Positions 1-7,607 are shown, numbered from the stretch's first letter. The stretch: DNA of 64,000 bases from an uncultured Clostridia bacterium (GCA_945876435.1 CAMCOD010000002.1:1-64000), one strand, 5' to 3'. A program made the numbers and translations. Notes: generated from the letters alone by a model not told the origin.

Positions 1-106
1 GCATCAGCCCCAGCGCTCCCATGAACCACAAAAGCAGCTTGTCCCCGTTATAGCCTCCCCAGATGGGCAGACCGATGAAGATGCAAAGAAAAGCAAAGTT
101 TTTCAT
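1..106 (-). CDS. Small membrane protein, 3' end outside window
   Basis: An ATG at 104-106 (minus) follows an ideal AGGAGG site (115-120 on the complement) and opens a frame with no stop before the window edge. The visible 35 residues begin MKNFAFLCIFIGLPIWGGY, and are hydrophobic with a likely signal anchor or transmembrane segment. It lies at the 3' end of the accessory segment. Its RBS and start-codon context is copied almost exactly at 1182-1199. The family is not recognised. Partial at its C-terminus. Confidence 0.5.
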   Translation of the reverse strand, partial: MKNFAFLCIFIGLPIWGGYNGDKLLLWFMGALGLM

Positions 107-138
107 GGCTTGTACCTCCTTTTTTCAACAATTGAATC

Positions 139-1116
139 TTAGGCATTTTCCGCATCCACCTTGATTCCGGTACATTGGAAGAAGATTTCAGCATCAAAGT
201 TGGGAAGCGCAAGGACGATGTCACGCTGATCCTGACGCAGATCGTCCCACCAGGTCTGTGCTACATCAGATTCATCCAGGGTTTTCAAGTAACCGCCAGT
301 GGTCTGATACTCAGGATGATCTGTCTTTTCCTGATCTGTCATGTCGCTGGCACAAATCCATGCGGCGGCATTCTTGGGAATACGGTTCAGCAGATACCGT
401 GCATTAGAATTCATCCAGTCACGGTATGTCATGGTGGTGGGCTTGTTGAACATCATGATGGGCTGTTCTTCCGTCATGAAGCAGCCAGTGTTGAAAGAAG
501 AAAGGTTCCAGTCCCCGGTGTTCCAGCTCCCGGTGTTCCTGTCTCCGGTGTTCCTGTCCCCGGTGTTCCTGTCTCCGGTGTTCCTGTCCCCGGTGTTGCA
601 GTACCCGGTGTTCCAGCTCCCGGTGTTCCAGCTCCCGGTGTTCCTGTCTCCGGTGTTCCTGTCCCCGGTGTTCCTGTCTCCGGTGTTCCTGTCCCCGGTG
701 TTGCAGTACCCGGTGTTCCAGCTCCCGGTGTTCCAGCTCCCGGTGTTCCTGTCTCCGGTGTTCCTGTCCCCGGTGTTGCAGTACCCGGTGCAATCTTTTC
801 CAGTATTCACAAAGGTCAGAACTTCCTGCCAGGTCAGTTCACGCACGATCTCCAAATCATTGGTGCAGCACTTGTCACCGTCCCGAAGGACTTCACCGTG
901 GGCGATGACTTCAGCAACCTTATTTTCAGAATTGAACTGGTAATAGCTGAAGCAATCGGACAGCTTCAGGCAGAAGTGCATACCATTTCCGCACACATCC
1001 AGAACACCATCCTGCTGGAATCTGCCGGGGCAGGAATACTGTTTGAAACCGCCATCGGGTCTGCAAGACCAATCCGGTCTGAATACCTTATATCCACGAA
1101 TCAGTTCATTTTTCAT
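139..1116 (-). CDS. DUF7666-type protein with NTGxx pentapeptide repeats
   Basis: This 325-aa protein has three parts. Residues 1-103 resemble the DUF7666-type domain found in phage and mobile-element proteins (starts MKNELIRGYKVF, with a conserved GMHFC stretch near residue 45). Residues 104-213 are about 22 consecutive pentapeptides of the form N-T-G-x-x (mostly NTGDR, NTGSW and NTGYC), like the asparagine/glycine pentapeptide class rather than the classical A(D/N)LxX type. The remaining ~110 residues are non-repetitive. The repeat part probably folds as a beta-solenoid, but the function is unknown. GAGGATATAG precedes the ATG. It sits among phage-like small genes. The repeat leaves other frames open as well, but only this frame has an RBS, a conserved N-terminal domain and a plausible C-terminal domain. 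Confidence 0.75.
   Translation of the reverse strand: MKNELIRGYKVFRPDWSCRPDGGFKQYSCPGRFQQDGVLDVCGNGMHFCLKLSDCFSYYQFNSENKVAEVIAHGEVLRDGDKCCTNDLEIVRELTWQEVLTFVNTGKDCTGYCNTGDRNTGDRNTGSWNTGSWNTGYCNTGDRNTGDRNTGDRNTGDRNTGSWNTGSWNTGYCNTGDRNTGDRNTGDRNTGDRNTGSWNTGDWNLSSFNTGCFMTEEQPIMMFNKPTTMTYRDWMNSNARYLLNRIPKNAAAWICASDMTDQEKTDHPEYQTTGGYLKTLDESDVAQTWWDDLRQDQRDIVLALPNFDAEIFFQCTGIKVDAENA
478..807 (-). repeat. 15-bp tandem repeat with a 105-bp higher-order period
   Basis: About 22 units of 15 bp, each encoding one NTGxx pentapeptide of the gene at 139-1116. The units follow the order YC, then DR x4, then SW x2. This makes a seven-unit (105-bp) superrepeat present as two full copies, preceded by a shortened copy with two DR units and followed by degenerate units (NTGDW, NLSSF, NTGCF). 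Because 15 is a multiple of 3 and the unit has no stop codon in several frames, the array is open on both strands. Copy-number change by slippage or recombination would keep the reading frame. Confidence 0.9.
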
Positions 1117-1139
1117 TTTCTATATCCTCACTTTCCAAA

Positions 1140-1184
1140 TTAGCCTTTGCGATCTTCAATGCTTCTATCTTTTAGGGTTTTCAT
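1140..1184 (-). CDS. 14-codon ORF, possibly a frameshifted 24-aa gene
   Basis: An ATG at 1182-1184 (minus) behind a perfect AGGAGG site encodes MKTLKDRSIEDRKG and stops at 1140. In the next frame the downstream DNA reads KIEALKIAKANLESEDIENEK and then stops inside the start region of the DUF7666 gene. Removing two bases after the fifth codon would join MKTLK to this as a smooth 24-residue peptide. It may therefore be a leader peptide or a small gene with a recent frameshift. Confidence 0.35.
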   Translation of the reverse strand: MKTLKDRSIEDRKG

Positions 1185-1196
1185 GGCTTGTACCTC

Positions 1197-1427
1197 CTAT
1201 CTTTCAACAAATTCCATTGGGTTTCGTGGGAAATATTTCTGAAAATCAGAATCAGGCTTGTTGGCTGCCTTCAAGATCGTATACGCATCTTTTACCGCCC
1301 ATTCATACTTGCCTGACAGGCGATCCTGCACATAGCGACCGCTGCGGCCGATGATTTCCCCAACGGTAACCTGATCCCAATCCATAATTGTCATAAGTAT
1401 CCGCAGAGCCATGTATGGTTTTTTCAT
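1197..1427 (-). CDS. Small phage-like protein, possible HTH
   Basis: A 76-aa protein starting MKKPYMALRILMTIMDWDQ. The start at 1427 is chosen because AAAGGAGAATCACC directly precedes it, while an in-frame ATG ten codons upstream has no RBS. The stretch VTVGEIIGRSGRYVQDRLSG has the spacing of a helix-turn-helix, suggesting a DNA-binding protein of the small regulatory type found in temperate phages and integrative elements. It is co-directional with the 60-aa gene just upstream (27 bp spacing) and with the Cro-like gene. Family assignment is tentative. Confidence 0.55.
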   Translation of the reverse strand: MKKPYMALRILMTIMDWDQVTVGEIIGRSGRYVQDRLSGKYEWAVKDAYTILKAANKPDSDFQKYFPRNPMEFVER

Positions 1428-1453
1428 GGTGATTCTCCTTTCTTTGCTTGCCC

Positions 1454-1636
1454 TCATTGTTTAAATTCAGGAATATTCAGATCCCACAAATCTTTGCTGG
1501 TCTTACCTCTCAGTCTGGCGAGTTGATATTCCTCGTTCAACTGAATAAAAGTCACCGCCTGAATAACTGGCAGTTGTTGAAGTAGCGATTCAATGACTGT
1601 CAGTTTTTCTTTGATTTCCTGCAATGTTTGCTTCAT
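1454..1636 (-). CDS. Hypothetical 60-aa protein
   Basis: The frame begins MKQTLQEIKEKLTVIESLLQ. Residues 1-35 have a heptad-like pattern of hydrophobic and charged residues suggesting a short coiled coil, and the C-terminal half is basic then acidic. AAGGAAAG lies upstream of the ATG, followed by a run of seven G residues. It lies between the Cro-like gene and the possible HTH gene in the rightmost leftward transcript of the element. Not recognised; a small early gene of a mobile element is the simplest reading. Confidence 0.5.
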   Translation of the reverse strand: MKQTLQEIKEKLTVIESLLQQLPVIQAVTFIQLNEEYQLARLRGKTSKDLWDLNIPEFKQ

Positions 1637-1702
1637 GCCCCCCCGCCTTCTTTCCTTGGCTTTATCTACTTAAAGTAGGAAAAAGGGTAAAAAAATAAAA
1701 CT

Positions 1703-1888
1703 TTAAAAAACAATACTGTCAAATGGCACACCAGTAAAATCAGAAAACTTCCGAGCCTGCTCTATTGTTGCAGTTTTAGAATTTTCCTCGATTCTACGGT
1801 ATGTCTGCACATGGATTCCCAAAAAATCCGCACATTCCTGCTGTGTTTTATGAGCATAATCTCTTGCTTGTCTCATTGTGAAAAGCAT
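1703..1888 (-). CDS. Cro-like XRE-family HTH repressor
   Basis: A 61-aa protein that is almost entirely one helix-turn-helix: MLFTMRQARDYAHKTQQECA, then DFLGIHVQTYRRIEENSKTA. The QQECADFLGIHVQTYRRIE core matches the XRE/Cro fold. The start at 1888 is chosen because GGAGGTG lies seven bases upstream; an upstream in-frame ATG at 1912 would fall inside the promoter -10 region. It is transcribed divergently from the repressor at 2028-2447 and its promoter contains a perfect palindromic operator, as expected for a lysis/lysogeny-type or ICE switch. Confidence 0.75.
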   Translation of the reverse strand: MLFTMRQARDYAHKTQQECADFLGIHVQTYRRIEENSKTATIEQARKFSDFTGVPFDSIVF

Positions 1889-1910
1889 TTTATGTTCACC
1901 TCCTGACTCC

Positions 1911-1999
1911 ATATTACTCTACTTTTAGTAGATTGTCAACCCCTAAAAGTAGATTTATTTAGTTTTCATGTTGATTTTTTTCTACTTTTGGTGTATTAT
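1911..1999. promoter_or_regulatory. Divergent promoters with three operator-like sites
   Basis: Leftward promoter: -35 TTGACA (1934-1939, complement), 17-bp spacer, -10 TAATAT (1911-1916). Its spacer holds the perfect palindrome TCTACT-TTT-AGTAGA (1918-1932). Rightward promoter: -35 TTGATT (1971-1976), 17-bp spacer, -10 TATTAT (1994-1999). Its spacer carries the related sequence TCTACTTTTGGTGTA (1981-1995). A third half-conserved site, containing TAAAAGTAGA, lies between them (1939-1953). This arrangement allows one or both flanking HTH proteins to control both promoters. Promoters and sites are read directly; which protein binds which site is inferred. Confidence 0.8.
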
Positions 2000-2027
2000 A
2001 AATCTAAAGAAAGCTTGGGGTGATAAA

Positions 2028-2447
2028 ATGAGCATAGGAAGTAAAATAAAGGCATTGAGAGAATCCGCTGGTTTAAGTCAGGCTGAACTAGGTAAAATCG
2101 CTGGTGTAACCGATAAAGCAGTTTCCACTTGGGAAAATGATATTAAAACACCTCGTATGGGAGCTATTCAAGCAATTGCAGATTATTTCCGGGTACCCAA
2201 GTCTTATATTGTTGACGATGATGTTGAAGAAGGCTCCAACCTCACTTCTCATGACAAACGTGATATCGCTAAGGATCTTGCTGCTTTCAAAGAAACCTTG
2301 GAAAACGGCGAAGGCCTGATGTTTGACGGCGATCCGATGAGTGAAGAAGCGAAAGCCTCTATTTTAGCTGCCATTGAAACCGGTCTGCGTGTAGTCAAAG
2401 TGATGAACAAGGAAAAATACACGCCCAAGAAGTACAAAAAGGACTGA
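2028..2447 (+). CDS. CI-like XRE repressor without peptidase domain
   Basis: 139 aa. Residues 1-60 are a canonical XRE helix-turn-helix (SIGSKIKALRESAGLSQAEL, then the recognition region TDKAVSTWENDIKTPRM). The C-terminal ~75 residues are helical and acidic then basic, and do not show the Ser/Lys motifs of S24 autopeptidases. Induction, if any, must therefore use another route, for example an ImmA-type metalloprotease, which is not present beside it. The ATG at 2028 follows GGGGTGAT; an ATG 20 codons upstream would overlap the promoter and is rejected. It is divergent from the Cro-like gene, with operators between them. Confidence 0.85.
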   Translation: MSIGSKIKALRESAGLSQAELGKIAGVTDKAVSTWENDIKTPRMGAIQAIADYFRVPKSYIVDDDVEEGSNLTSHDKRDIAKDLAAFKETLENGEGLMFDGDPMSEEAKASILAAIETGLRVVKVMNKEKYTPKKYKKD

Positions 2448-2610
2448 TGTTATGTTCCTGGACGTAAAAAAAGCCGCCCAGCGGGCAGGAGTGTGTGAAA
2501 CTTTTTCTGTAAAATAGTATTTAGAAGGTTCTTCTATGATAAAATAAAAATCATAGGAGGGCCTTTTATTATGGCAAGACAAAAGTCCGCGTGGGATTGA
2601 TGTGGTATCT
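2448..2610. other. Junction scar with short broken reading frames
   Basis: Between the repressor and the truncated XRE gene no intact gene is seen. A 21-codon frame from 2452 (MFLDVKKAAQRAGVCETFSV) stops at TAG. A strong RBS (GGAGGG, about 2555) precedes an ATG near 2571 that yields only MARQKSAWD before a stop. An inverted repeat CTATGAT/ATCATAG (2534-2556) lies between them. These look like beginnings of genes whose bodies were deleted, consistent with the decayed right boundary of a mobile element. An insertion-sequence origin is possible but not proven. Confidence 0.5.
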
Positions 2611-2757
2611 TTAACTTTGGGAAACTCCCCGCTCCCATTTAGAAACGGCCTTATCGGACAGAAAAAGTCTCTCCGCCAGCTCTTTTTGGGTCCAGCCCTT
2701 TTCCTTTCGAAGCTGTGCAAGAAAAAGACCGAATTTTTCTTTGTCGATCTCAAACAC
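2611..2757 (-). pseudogene. Truncated XRE-family regulator
   Basis: GTG at 2757, preceded by GGAGGTGAAGTCT, opens VFEIDKEKFGLFLAQLRKEK, continues through TQKELAERLFLSDKAVSKWERGVS, then reads two non-matching residues and stops. Chromosomal Clostridia regulators of this type continue after WERG(V/L)S with LPDI and a long C-terminal region. Homology therefore ends within the fourth helix, which marks a breakpoint near 2,615. A candidate promoter (TTGCTT, 16 bp, TATGCT) lies upstream around 2,780-2,810 on the complement. The missing 3' part may lie on the far side of the accessory segment, left of the window. Confidence 0.7.
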
Positions 2758-2989
2758 AGACTTCACCTCCCTTCGCTATCAGCATAGCTTGTGGAAGAAA
2801 AAAAGCAACCGACTGTTGGTAGAATCCGTCGAAAAGGCAGTTTTTCACCGGAACCGTCCGGATTTTGCCGCTTCGTTCCGTAGGCCGCCGCCTTCCGGCC
2901 CAATGGCCAGCGTTTTACAGGCGGTCACAGCGAATACAACCGCCCCGCCTCCACGGCAAAATGACAGGATTACAGTATATTACAGAATA

Positions 2990-4294
2990 TCACAGAATAT
3001 CAATGTATTCTCCGGCCAGAGCTTTATTCATGCTTCTCACCGCACAGAATTTGCCGCACATGGAACAGCTGTCCTCCTGTTCCGGCTTACGGCTTTCACG
3101 GATCGCTTTTGCTGTTTCCGGGTCGATGGAGCATTCCCACTGTTTTTCCCAATCAAAGGTCCTTCTTGCGTCTGCCATCTGATCATCCAGGTCTCTCGCG
3201 TGAGGGATCTTTTTGGCAATGTCTGCTGCATGAGCCGCAATGCGGGAAGCAATGATGCCCTGTTTAACATCGTCAACATTGGGCAAGGCCAGATGCTCGG
3301 CCGGTGTTACATAACAGAGAAAAGCCGCGCCGGAAGCCGCGGCGATCGCGCCGCCGATTGCGGAAGTGATGTGGTCGTAGCCGGGAGCGATATCGGTGAC
3401 AATGGGTCCGAGAACGTAGAATGGCGCACCCATGCAAATCGTCTGCTGGAGCTTCATATTGGCCTGGATCTGGTCCATCGGCATGTGGCCGGGACCTTCG
3501 ACCATGACCTGAACATCCTTTGCCCAGGCACGCTTGGTCAGTTCGCCAAGACGAACCAGCTCCTCGATCTGGCATACGTCGCTGGCGTCGGCAAGGCAGC
3601 CGGGACGGCAGGCGTCGCCCAGAGAAATGGTAACATCGTACGCACGGCAGATATCCAGAATCTCATCAAAGTATTCGTAGAAAGGATTTTCCTGGCCGGT
3701 CATGCTCATCCAGGCGAAAACCAGAGAACCGCCGCGGGAAACAAGATTCATTTTTCTCTTGTGCGTGCGGATCTGGTCGATGGTCTTGCGGGTGATCCCA
3801 CAGTGCAACGTAACAAAATCCACCCCATCCTCTGCGTGAAGGCGGATAACATCTATAAAGTCCTTTGCCGTCAGTGTCGCAAGGTCACGCTGATAATGGA
3901 TCACGCTGTCATATACCGGAACCGTACCGATCATAGCGGGGCATTCGCTGGTCAGCTTGCGGCGGAAGGGCTGGGTATTGCCGTGAGAGGACAGATCCAT
4001 GATGGCTTCCGCGCCCATATCCACAGCGGCCATAACCTTCTGCATCTCCACGTTGTAATCTTTGCAGTCACGGGAAACACCCAGGTTCACATTGATTTTG
4101 GTGCGGAGCATGGAGCCAACACCGTTGGGATCAATGCAGGTATGCAGTTTGTTGGCACAGATCACCACCTGGCCTTTGGCAACCAGTTCTCTGATTTCTT
4201 CTTCGCTTCTGTATTCCTTCTTTGCCACCGCGCTCATTTCAGGGGTAATGATACCTCTTTTGGCGGCATCCATCTGAGTTGTGTAATTTCTCAT
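2990..4294 (-). CDS. thiC: Phosphomethylpyrimidine synthase ThiC
   Basis: 434 aa. A radical SAM enzyme converting 5-aminoimidazole ribotide to the thiamine pyrimidine HMP-P. Hallmarks are visible: VNLGVSRDC near the N-terminus, the central core ([34 protein letters not shown]), and the C-terminal cluster motif C-x2-C-x4-C ([10 protein letters not shown]) that ligates the 4Fe-4S centre. The length matches the short bacterial form lacking the ~150-residue N-terminal extension. The start at 4294 has AAAGGAACC at good distance; an ATG six codons earlier is inside that RBS. It is the last gene of the thi operon; the upstream thiD stop codon overlaps its RBS. Confidence 0.97.
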   Translation of the reverse strand: MRNYTTQMDAAKRGIITPEMSAVAKKEYRSEEEIRELVAKGQVVICANKLHTCIDPNGVGSMLRTKINVNLGVSRDCKDYNVEMQKVMAAVDMGAEAIMDLSSHGNTQPFRRKLTSECPAMIGTVPVYDSVIHYQRDLATLTAKDFIDVIRLHAEDGVDFVTLHCGITRKTIDQIRTHKRKMNLVSRGGSLVFAWMSMTGQENPFYEYFDEILDICRAYDVTISLGDACRPGCLADASDVCQIEELVRLGELTKRAWAKDVQVMVEGPGHMPMDQIQANMKLQQTICMGAPFYVLGPIVTDIAPGYDHITSAIGGAIAAASGAAFLCYVTPAEHLALPNVDDVKQGIIASRIAAHAADIAKKIPHARDLDDQMADARRTFDWEKQWECSIDPETAKAIRESRKPEQEDSCSMCGKFCAVRSMNKALAGEYIDIL

Positions 4295-4308
4295 AACAGT
4301 GGTTCCTT

Positions 4309-5133
4309 TCAAACAGATTCTTTTTCAGATTCTTTTTCCCGGGCGTAACAGGAGTCCAGATCAAAAGCATGATTCAGCGGCCCGGATCCTTTTCCCAAAT
4401 CCAACAGAGCGGATAGAGCGCCGGAAATATAGTCCTTCGCTCTCTGAACGGACTCGGTAAGACCAAAACCTTTGGCCAGGTTGGCGGCAATGGCGCTGGA
4501 CAGTGTGCAGCCGGTGCCGTGGGTATTGGGATTATTGATCCGTTTTCCTTCAAACCAGCGGGCTTCGCCGTTGGAAAACAGCAGATCATTGGCATCGTTG
4601 ACGCTGTGTCCGCCCTTTAAAAGGACCGCGCAGCCATAAGCGACGCTGATTTTGCCGGCTGCCGCCAGCATATCCTCCCTGCTCTCAATGGAAAAACCGG
4701 AGAGTACCTGTGCTTCGGGGATGTTTGGCGTAACAAGGGCCGCCACCGGGAACAATTCACGGGTCAGCGCCTGTACCGCATCCGTTTTCATCAAAGAGGA
4801 GCCGCTGGTGGCCACCATTACCGGATCCACCACCACGTTTTTTGCCTTGTAATACCTCAATCTGTCCCCGATCACATGGATCAACTCACTGGAAGATACC
4901 ATACCGATCTTCACCGCATCGGGAAAGATATCCTGGAATACGGCATCGATCTGTTGTTTTAAAAATTCCGGAGTTGCCTCCTGAATTGCTCTTACGCCGG
5001 TCGTGTTCTGCGCGGTTAGTGCTGTGACGGCACTCATGGCGTAAACACCATTCATTGTCATTGTCTTAATATCTGCTTGAATACCGGCGCCTCCGCAGGA
5101 ATCACTTCCCGCGATTGATAATGCGGTTTTCAT
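4309..5133 (-). CDS. thiD: HMP/HMP-P kinase ThiD
   Basis: 274 aa. Phosphorylates HMP and HMP-P to HMP-PP for coupling with the thiazole. Family signatures: [18 protein letters not shown] at the N-terminus, the substrate/Mg region [25 protein letters not shown], and the anion-hole motif [20 protein letters not shown], which holds the catalytic cysteine. The start MKTALS at 5133 follows AAAGGAG. The frame is open for another 69 codons upstream, but that stretch shows no family similarity and lies in a hairpin-rich spacer. Fourth gene of the operon. Confidence 0.96.
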   Translation of the reverse strand: MKTALSIAGSDSCGGAGIQADIKTMTMNGVYAMSAVTALTAQNTTGVRAIQEATPEFLKQQIDAVFQDIFPDAVKIGMVSSSELIHVIGDRLRYYKAKNVVVDPVMVATSGSSLMKTDAVQALTRELFPVAALVTPNIPEAQVLSGFSIESREDMLAAAGKISVAYGCAVLLKGGHSVNDANDLLFSNGEARWFEGKRINNPNTHGTGCTLSSAIAANLAKGFGLTESVQRAKDYISGALSALLDLGKGSGPLNHAFDLDSCYAREKESEKESV

Positions 5134-5359
5134 TTTTTCTACTCCTTTGCGATTTTTTTGCATTATTTTTATTGAGCGGCAGAAAGTGGTGCCCCCGGTC
5201 TGCCGCTTGAAGCTGTCAGCTGATTCCGCCGAAGCAAACTTCCCCGAAATCCGTATGTATGAAGCCCCAACGATAACAGCTTCATCGCTTTCCCGCTCCG
5301 CTCGGCTCAAAGACAGCTTTCTCTGTCCTGTCCGAATCAAAGCATGGCGTATTTTTCCC
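5134..5359 (-). other. Spacer between thiE and thiD with hairpins
   Basis: This 226-bp gap is unusually long for an otherwise tight operon. It contains a 9-bp perfect stem AGCGGCAGA/TCTGCCGCT (5175-5183 with 5199-5207) and weaker stems around 5,260-5,285 and 5,310-5,330. There is no T-run after the strong stem, so it looks like a processing or stability element rather than a terminator. No second aptamer was recognised. Confidence 0.45.
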
Positions 5360-6001
5360 TCACGCGTTCACCATTTCTTCCGATAAACGCCGCAGCAAGC
5401 GGCATTCACTCTCAATATCTTCCGCCGCAAAAATCGCGCTGACTAAGGCAACGCCATCCACCCCGGAACCGGCAAGCTGAGAGATGTTTGCCTTGCTGAT
5501 ACCACCAATGGCAACCACGGGAACGGTAACAGCGGCGCAAATGTCACGGAGTACAGCTTTAGACAGAAGCTGTACGTCCTTCTTTGTTGAGGTGGAAAAC
5601 ATTGCGCCAACGCCAAGGTAATCCGCGCCGTTCTTTACGGCCTCCAAGGCTTCTTCCACCGAGTGGGCGGATACGCCGATCATCATATGGTCGCCAACTT
5701 GCTGCCGCACCTGGGCCGCAGCCATATCTTCCTGCCCCACATGGACCCCATCCGCCTTACATTTGACAGCGACTTCCACATTGTCGTTGATAAAGAACGG
5801 AACTCCGTATCGTTTGCAAAGAGCGGCAATCTCCAGTGCTTCTGCCAGAAAATCCTGGTCGTTCATTTCTTTTTCGCGAAGCTGGACGCAGGTCGCGCCG
5901 CCTTTTAAAGCCGCTTCCACTTGTTGGTACAGGCTTTGTCTGCCGACCCATGCTCTGTCCGTAACAGCATAGAGCCGCATGGATCTTTTATCGCATTTCA
6001 T
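5360..6001 (-). CDS. thiE: Thiamine-phosphate synthase ThiE
   Basis: 213 aa TIM-barrel enzyme that condenses HMP-PP with thiazole phosphate. Motifs: QLREKEMNDQDFL (diphosphate site), FFINDNVEVAVKCKADGVHVGQEDM, GVSAHSVEEA, GADYLGVGAMFSTSTKKD and VAIGGI. The ATG at 6001 lies inside the last codons of thiM (14-bp overlap), so translation is probably coupled. A second ATG at 5980 (MRLYAVTDR) is an alternative start that would fit the family N-terminus equally well. Confidence 0.95.
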   Translation of the reverse strand: MKCDKRSMRLYAVTDRAWVGRQSLYQQVEAALKGGATCVQLREKEMNDQDFLAEALEIAALCKRYGVPFFINDNVEVAVKCKADGVHVGQEDMAAAQVRQQVGDHMMIGVSAHSVEEALEAVKNGADYLGVGAMFSTSTKKDVQLLSKAVLRDICAAVTVPVVAIGGISKANISQLAGSGVDGVALVSAIFAAEDIESECRLLRRLSEEMVNA

Positions 6002-6815
6002 ACTTTGCGCCTTTCTCCAATTGCTCTGGTGTCAGATGATAGATCGCGTCAATGATGTAATTCCGGTAAGAGGCATTGCCGTCCAAGGGAGTGAGACGCT
6101 GATAAGCGATCTCCCCGGCAAGCCCCATGGCAGAAACCGCGGCGGCAGCAGCCTCCAAAGGAGCTGCCGGATTGGCGGCAACAAAGGCGGCCGTCAAAGC
6201 GGACAGTTGGCACCCCGTTCCGGTGATGGAGGACATCATTGCGTGACCGTTACGGATGCAGTAAGCTGTTTTGCCATCGGTCACAATGTCGATGGCGCCG
6301 GTGATCGCAACCACAGCTCCGGTCTTTACCGCGAAGGCTTTTGCCAGGGCAATGATCGGGTCCAGGTTCCCTTCCGTCACCTTATCCGCTGCGGCGGCAT
6401 CCACGCCCTTGGTAGTGCCGCTGCCGGACGCCAGGGTTTTGATCTCGGAGATATTGCCTCGGACAACCGTAAACTGAACTTCATCCAGCAGCTTTCTTGC
6501 CGTTTCAGTCCTCAGGCTGGACGCGCCGACCCCAACCGGATCCAATACCACCGGATGATTTAATTCATTGGCCCGTTTGCCTGCAAACAGCATGGAAGAG
6601 ATGGTCCGGCTGTTCAGTGTTCCAATGTTGATATTCAGGCCGGAGCAAAGCGCCGTGATCTCTGCCACTTCCTCCGCATCATCGGCCATGATAGGCGACG
6701 CGCCGCAGGCCAGCACCATGTTGGCGCAGTCATTAACGGTCACATAGTTGGTAATATTGTGAATCAAAGGGCGTTTGATCCTTACGTTTTCCAAAATAGC
6801 TCCAAACATCATCAA
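5988..6815 (-). CDS. thiM: Hydroxyethylthiazole kinase ThiM
   Basis: 275 aa ribokinase-fold enzyme that phosphorylates the thiazole alcohol, a salvage activity. Signatures include LIHNITNYVTVNDCANMVLA at the N-terminus, GASPIMADDAEE, VLDPVGVGASSLR, and GTGCQLSALTAAF with the catalytic Cys of this family. Three consecutive ATG codons mark the start, preceded by AAGGTGG. The pairing with ThiW (thiazole uptake) upstream and ThiE downstream suggests imported thiazole is a main thiazole source. No thiazole biosynthesis genes (thiG, thiH, thiS) are in the window. Confidence 0.96.
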   Translation of the reverse strand: MMMFGAILENVRIKRPLIHNITNYVTVNDCANMVLACGASPIMADDAEEVAEITALCSGLNINIGTLNSRTISSMLFAGKRANELNHPVVLDPVGVGASSLRTETARKLLDEVQFTVVRGNISEIKTLASGSGTTKGVDAAAADKVTEGNLDPIIALAKAFAVKTGAVVAITGAIDIVTDGKTAYCIRNGHAMMSSITGTGCQLSALTAAFVAANPAAPLEAAAAAVSAMGLAGEIAYQRLTPLDGNASYRNYIIDAIYHLTPEQLEKGAKYEMR

Positions 6816-6821
6816 CCCACC

Positions 6822-7340
6822 TTATCGTTCCAAAGATTCCTGCATAGCCTGCAAAATATTCGGTTTTTTCAGGCTGTAAAGCAAAACGGCGGAGAGGATG
6901 GAGCCGGCTGCGGTCGAGATCAGGAATGGGATAATATAGGCATAGAAGGCGATCCCAGCCGCACTTTGACCCATAAGGAAAATCGCAACCGGATACGCGC
7001 ACAAACCGCCGAGAATCGCGGTGCCGAACACCTCGCCGATCAAGGCGCCAAGGATATTTTGGGTTTTGCGGTAAACCAAGCCGCAAACCAGCGCGCCAAA
7101 CATACTTCCCGGAAACGCCATCAGACTGCCAAGTCCCAGCAGGTTCCGGATCAGAGACGCCGCAAAGGCCGCGCCTACGCTGTAACCGGGACCCAGCAGA
7201 ACGGCGCAGAGGATATTGACCATGTGCTGCACCGGAGAACACTTACTTCCAAAGACAGGGAACGAAAACAAGCTGCCGACAACGGCGATCGCGCAGAATA
7301 CACCGGCGATTGCTACCTTTTTTGTGTTTAACTTTTTCAT
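6822..7340 (-). CDS. thiW: Thiazole ECF transporter S component ThiW
   Basis: 172 aa, about five to six membrane segments. It contains the strongly conserved ThiW block GSKCSPVQHMVNILCAVLLG, then GYSVGAAFAASLIRNLLGLG and AFPGSMFGALVCGL. ThiW is the substrate-binding membrane subunit of an energy-coupling-factor importer proposed to take up the thiazole precursor; the shared ATPase module must be encoded elsewhere. The ATG at 7340 follows AAAGGAG at nine bases. It is the first gene of the operon, 220 nt downstream of the second TPP-riboswitch terminator. Confidence 0.93.
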   Translation of the reverse strand: MKKLNTKKVAIAGVFCAIAVVGSLFSFPVFGSKCSPVQHMVNILCAVLLGPGYSVGAAFAASLIRNLLGLGSLMAFPGSMFGALVCGLVYRKTQNILGALIGEVFGTAILGGLCAYPVAIFLMGQSAAGIAFYAYIIPFLISTAAGSILSAVLLYSLKKPNILQAMQESLER

Positions 7341-7558
7341 TGTTATGACTCCTTTGAAGAAAATTCGGAAACGGCTGAAGGCAGCGACGCTTCCAAAACA
7401 GATACCGTTCGTACACAAGTAACGGTACGGAAGGTCGGTCGATGCTTACTGGCATCCTCTCACGCCGGAACACGGCTTCCCATCGCTGATATACAAAACT
7501 CAGGGCGCTCCCCCTCAGTTCGCCACAAAAGTGGATACCGAATCCTCCTTTCATAAGG

Positions 7559-7597
7559 ATAAAAAACAGGAGAACACCTTCTGTGGTACCCTCCTGC
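7559..7597 (-). terminator. Terminator of the thiW-proximal TPP riboswitch
   Basis: On the minus strand CAGGAG (7591-7596) pairs with CTCCTG (7567-7572), with GGTACC/GGTGTT partial pairing inside the loop, followed directly by a run of T residues (7560-7566). It lies just after the proximal aptamer. The aptamer 5' strand ACAGGGGAG can alternatively pair with CTCCTGT, giving a plausible antiterminator when TPP is absent (inference). Confidence 0.85.
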
Positions 7598-7607
7598 GAC
7601 AAAACCA

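Noticed and set aside
478..807. CRISPR array
   Set aside because: Units are contiguous 15-mers with no unique spacers and are in frame with a protein.
175..1143. Long plus-strand reading frames through the pentapeptide array (up to 322 codons)
   Set aside because: They are open only because the 15-bp unit has no stop in those frames. They have no RBS, repeat as PVSGVPVPGV, and lie antisense to the gene with a recognisable N-terminal domain.
2741..4348. 535-codon plus-strand frame opposite thiC
   Set aside because: Shadow of the highly conserved thiC frame; composition is unnatural and no RBS is seen.
5134..5340. 69-codon N-terminal extension of ThiD
   Set aside because: No similarity to the kinase family and no RBS; the internal start at 5133 has a good RBS and begins the family sequence.
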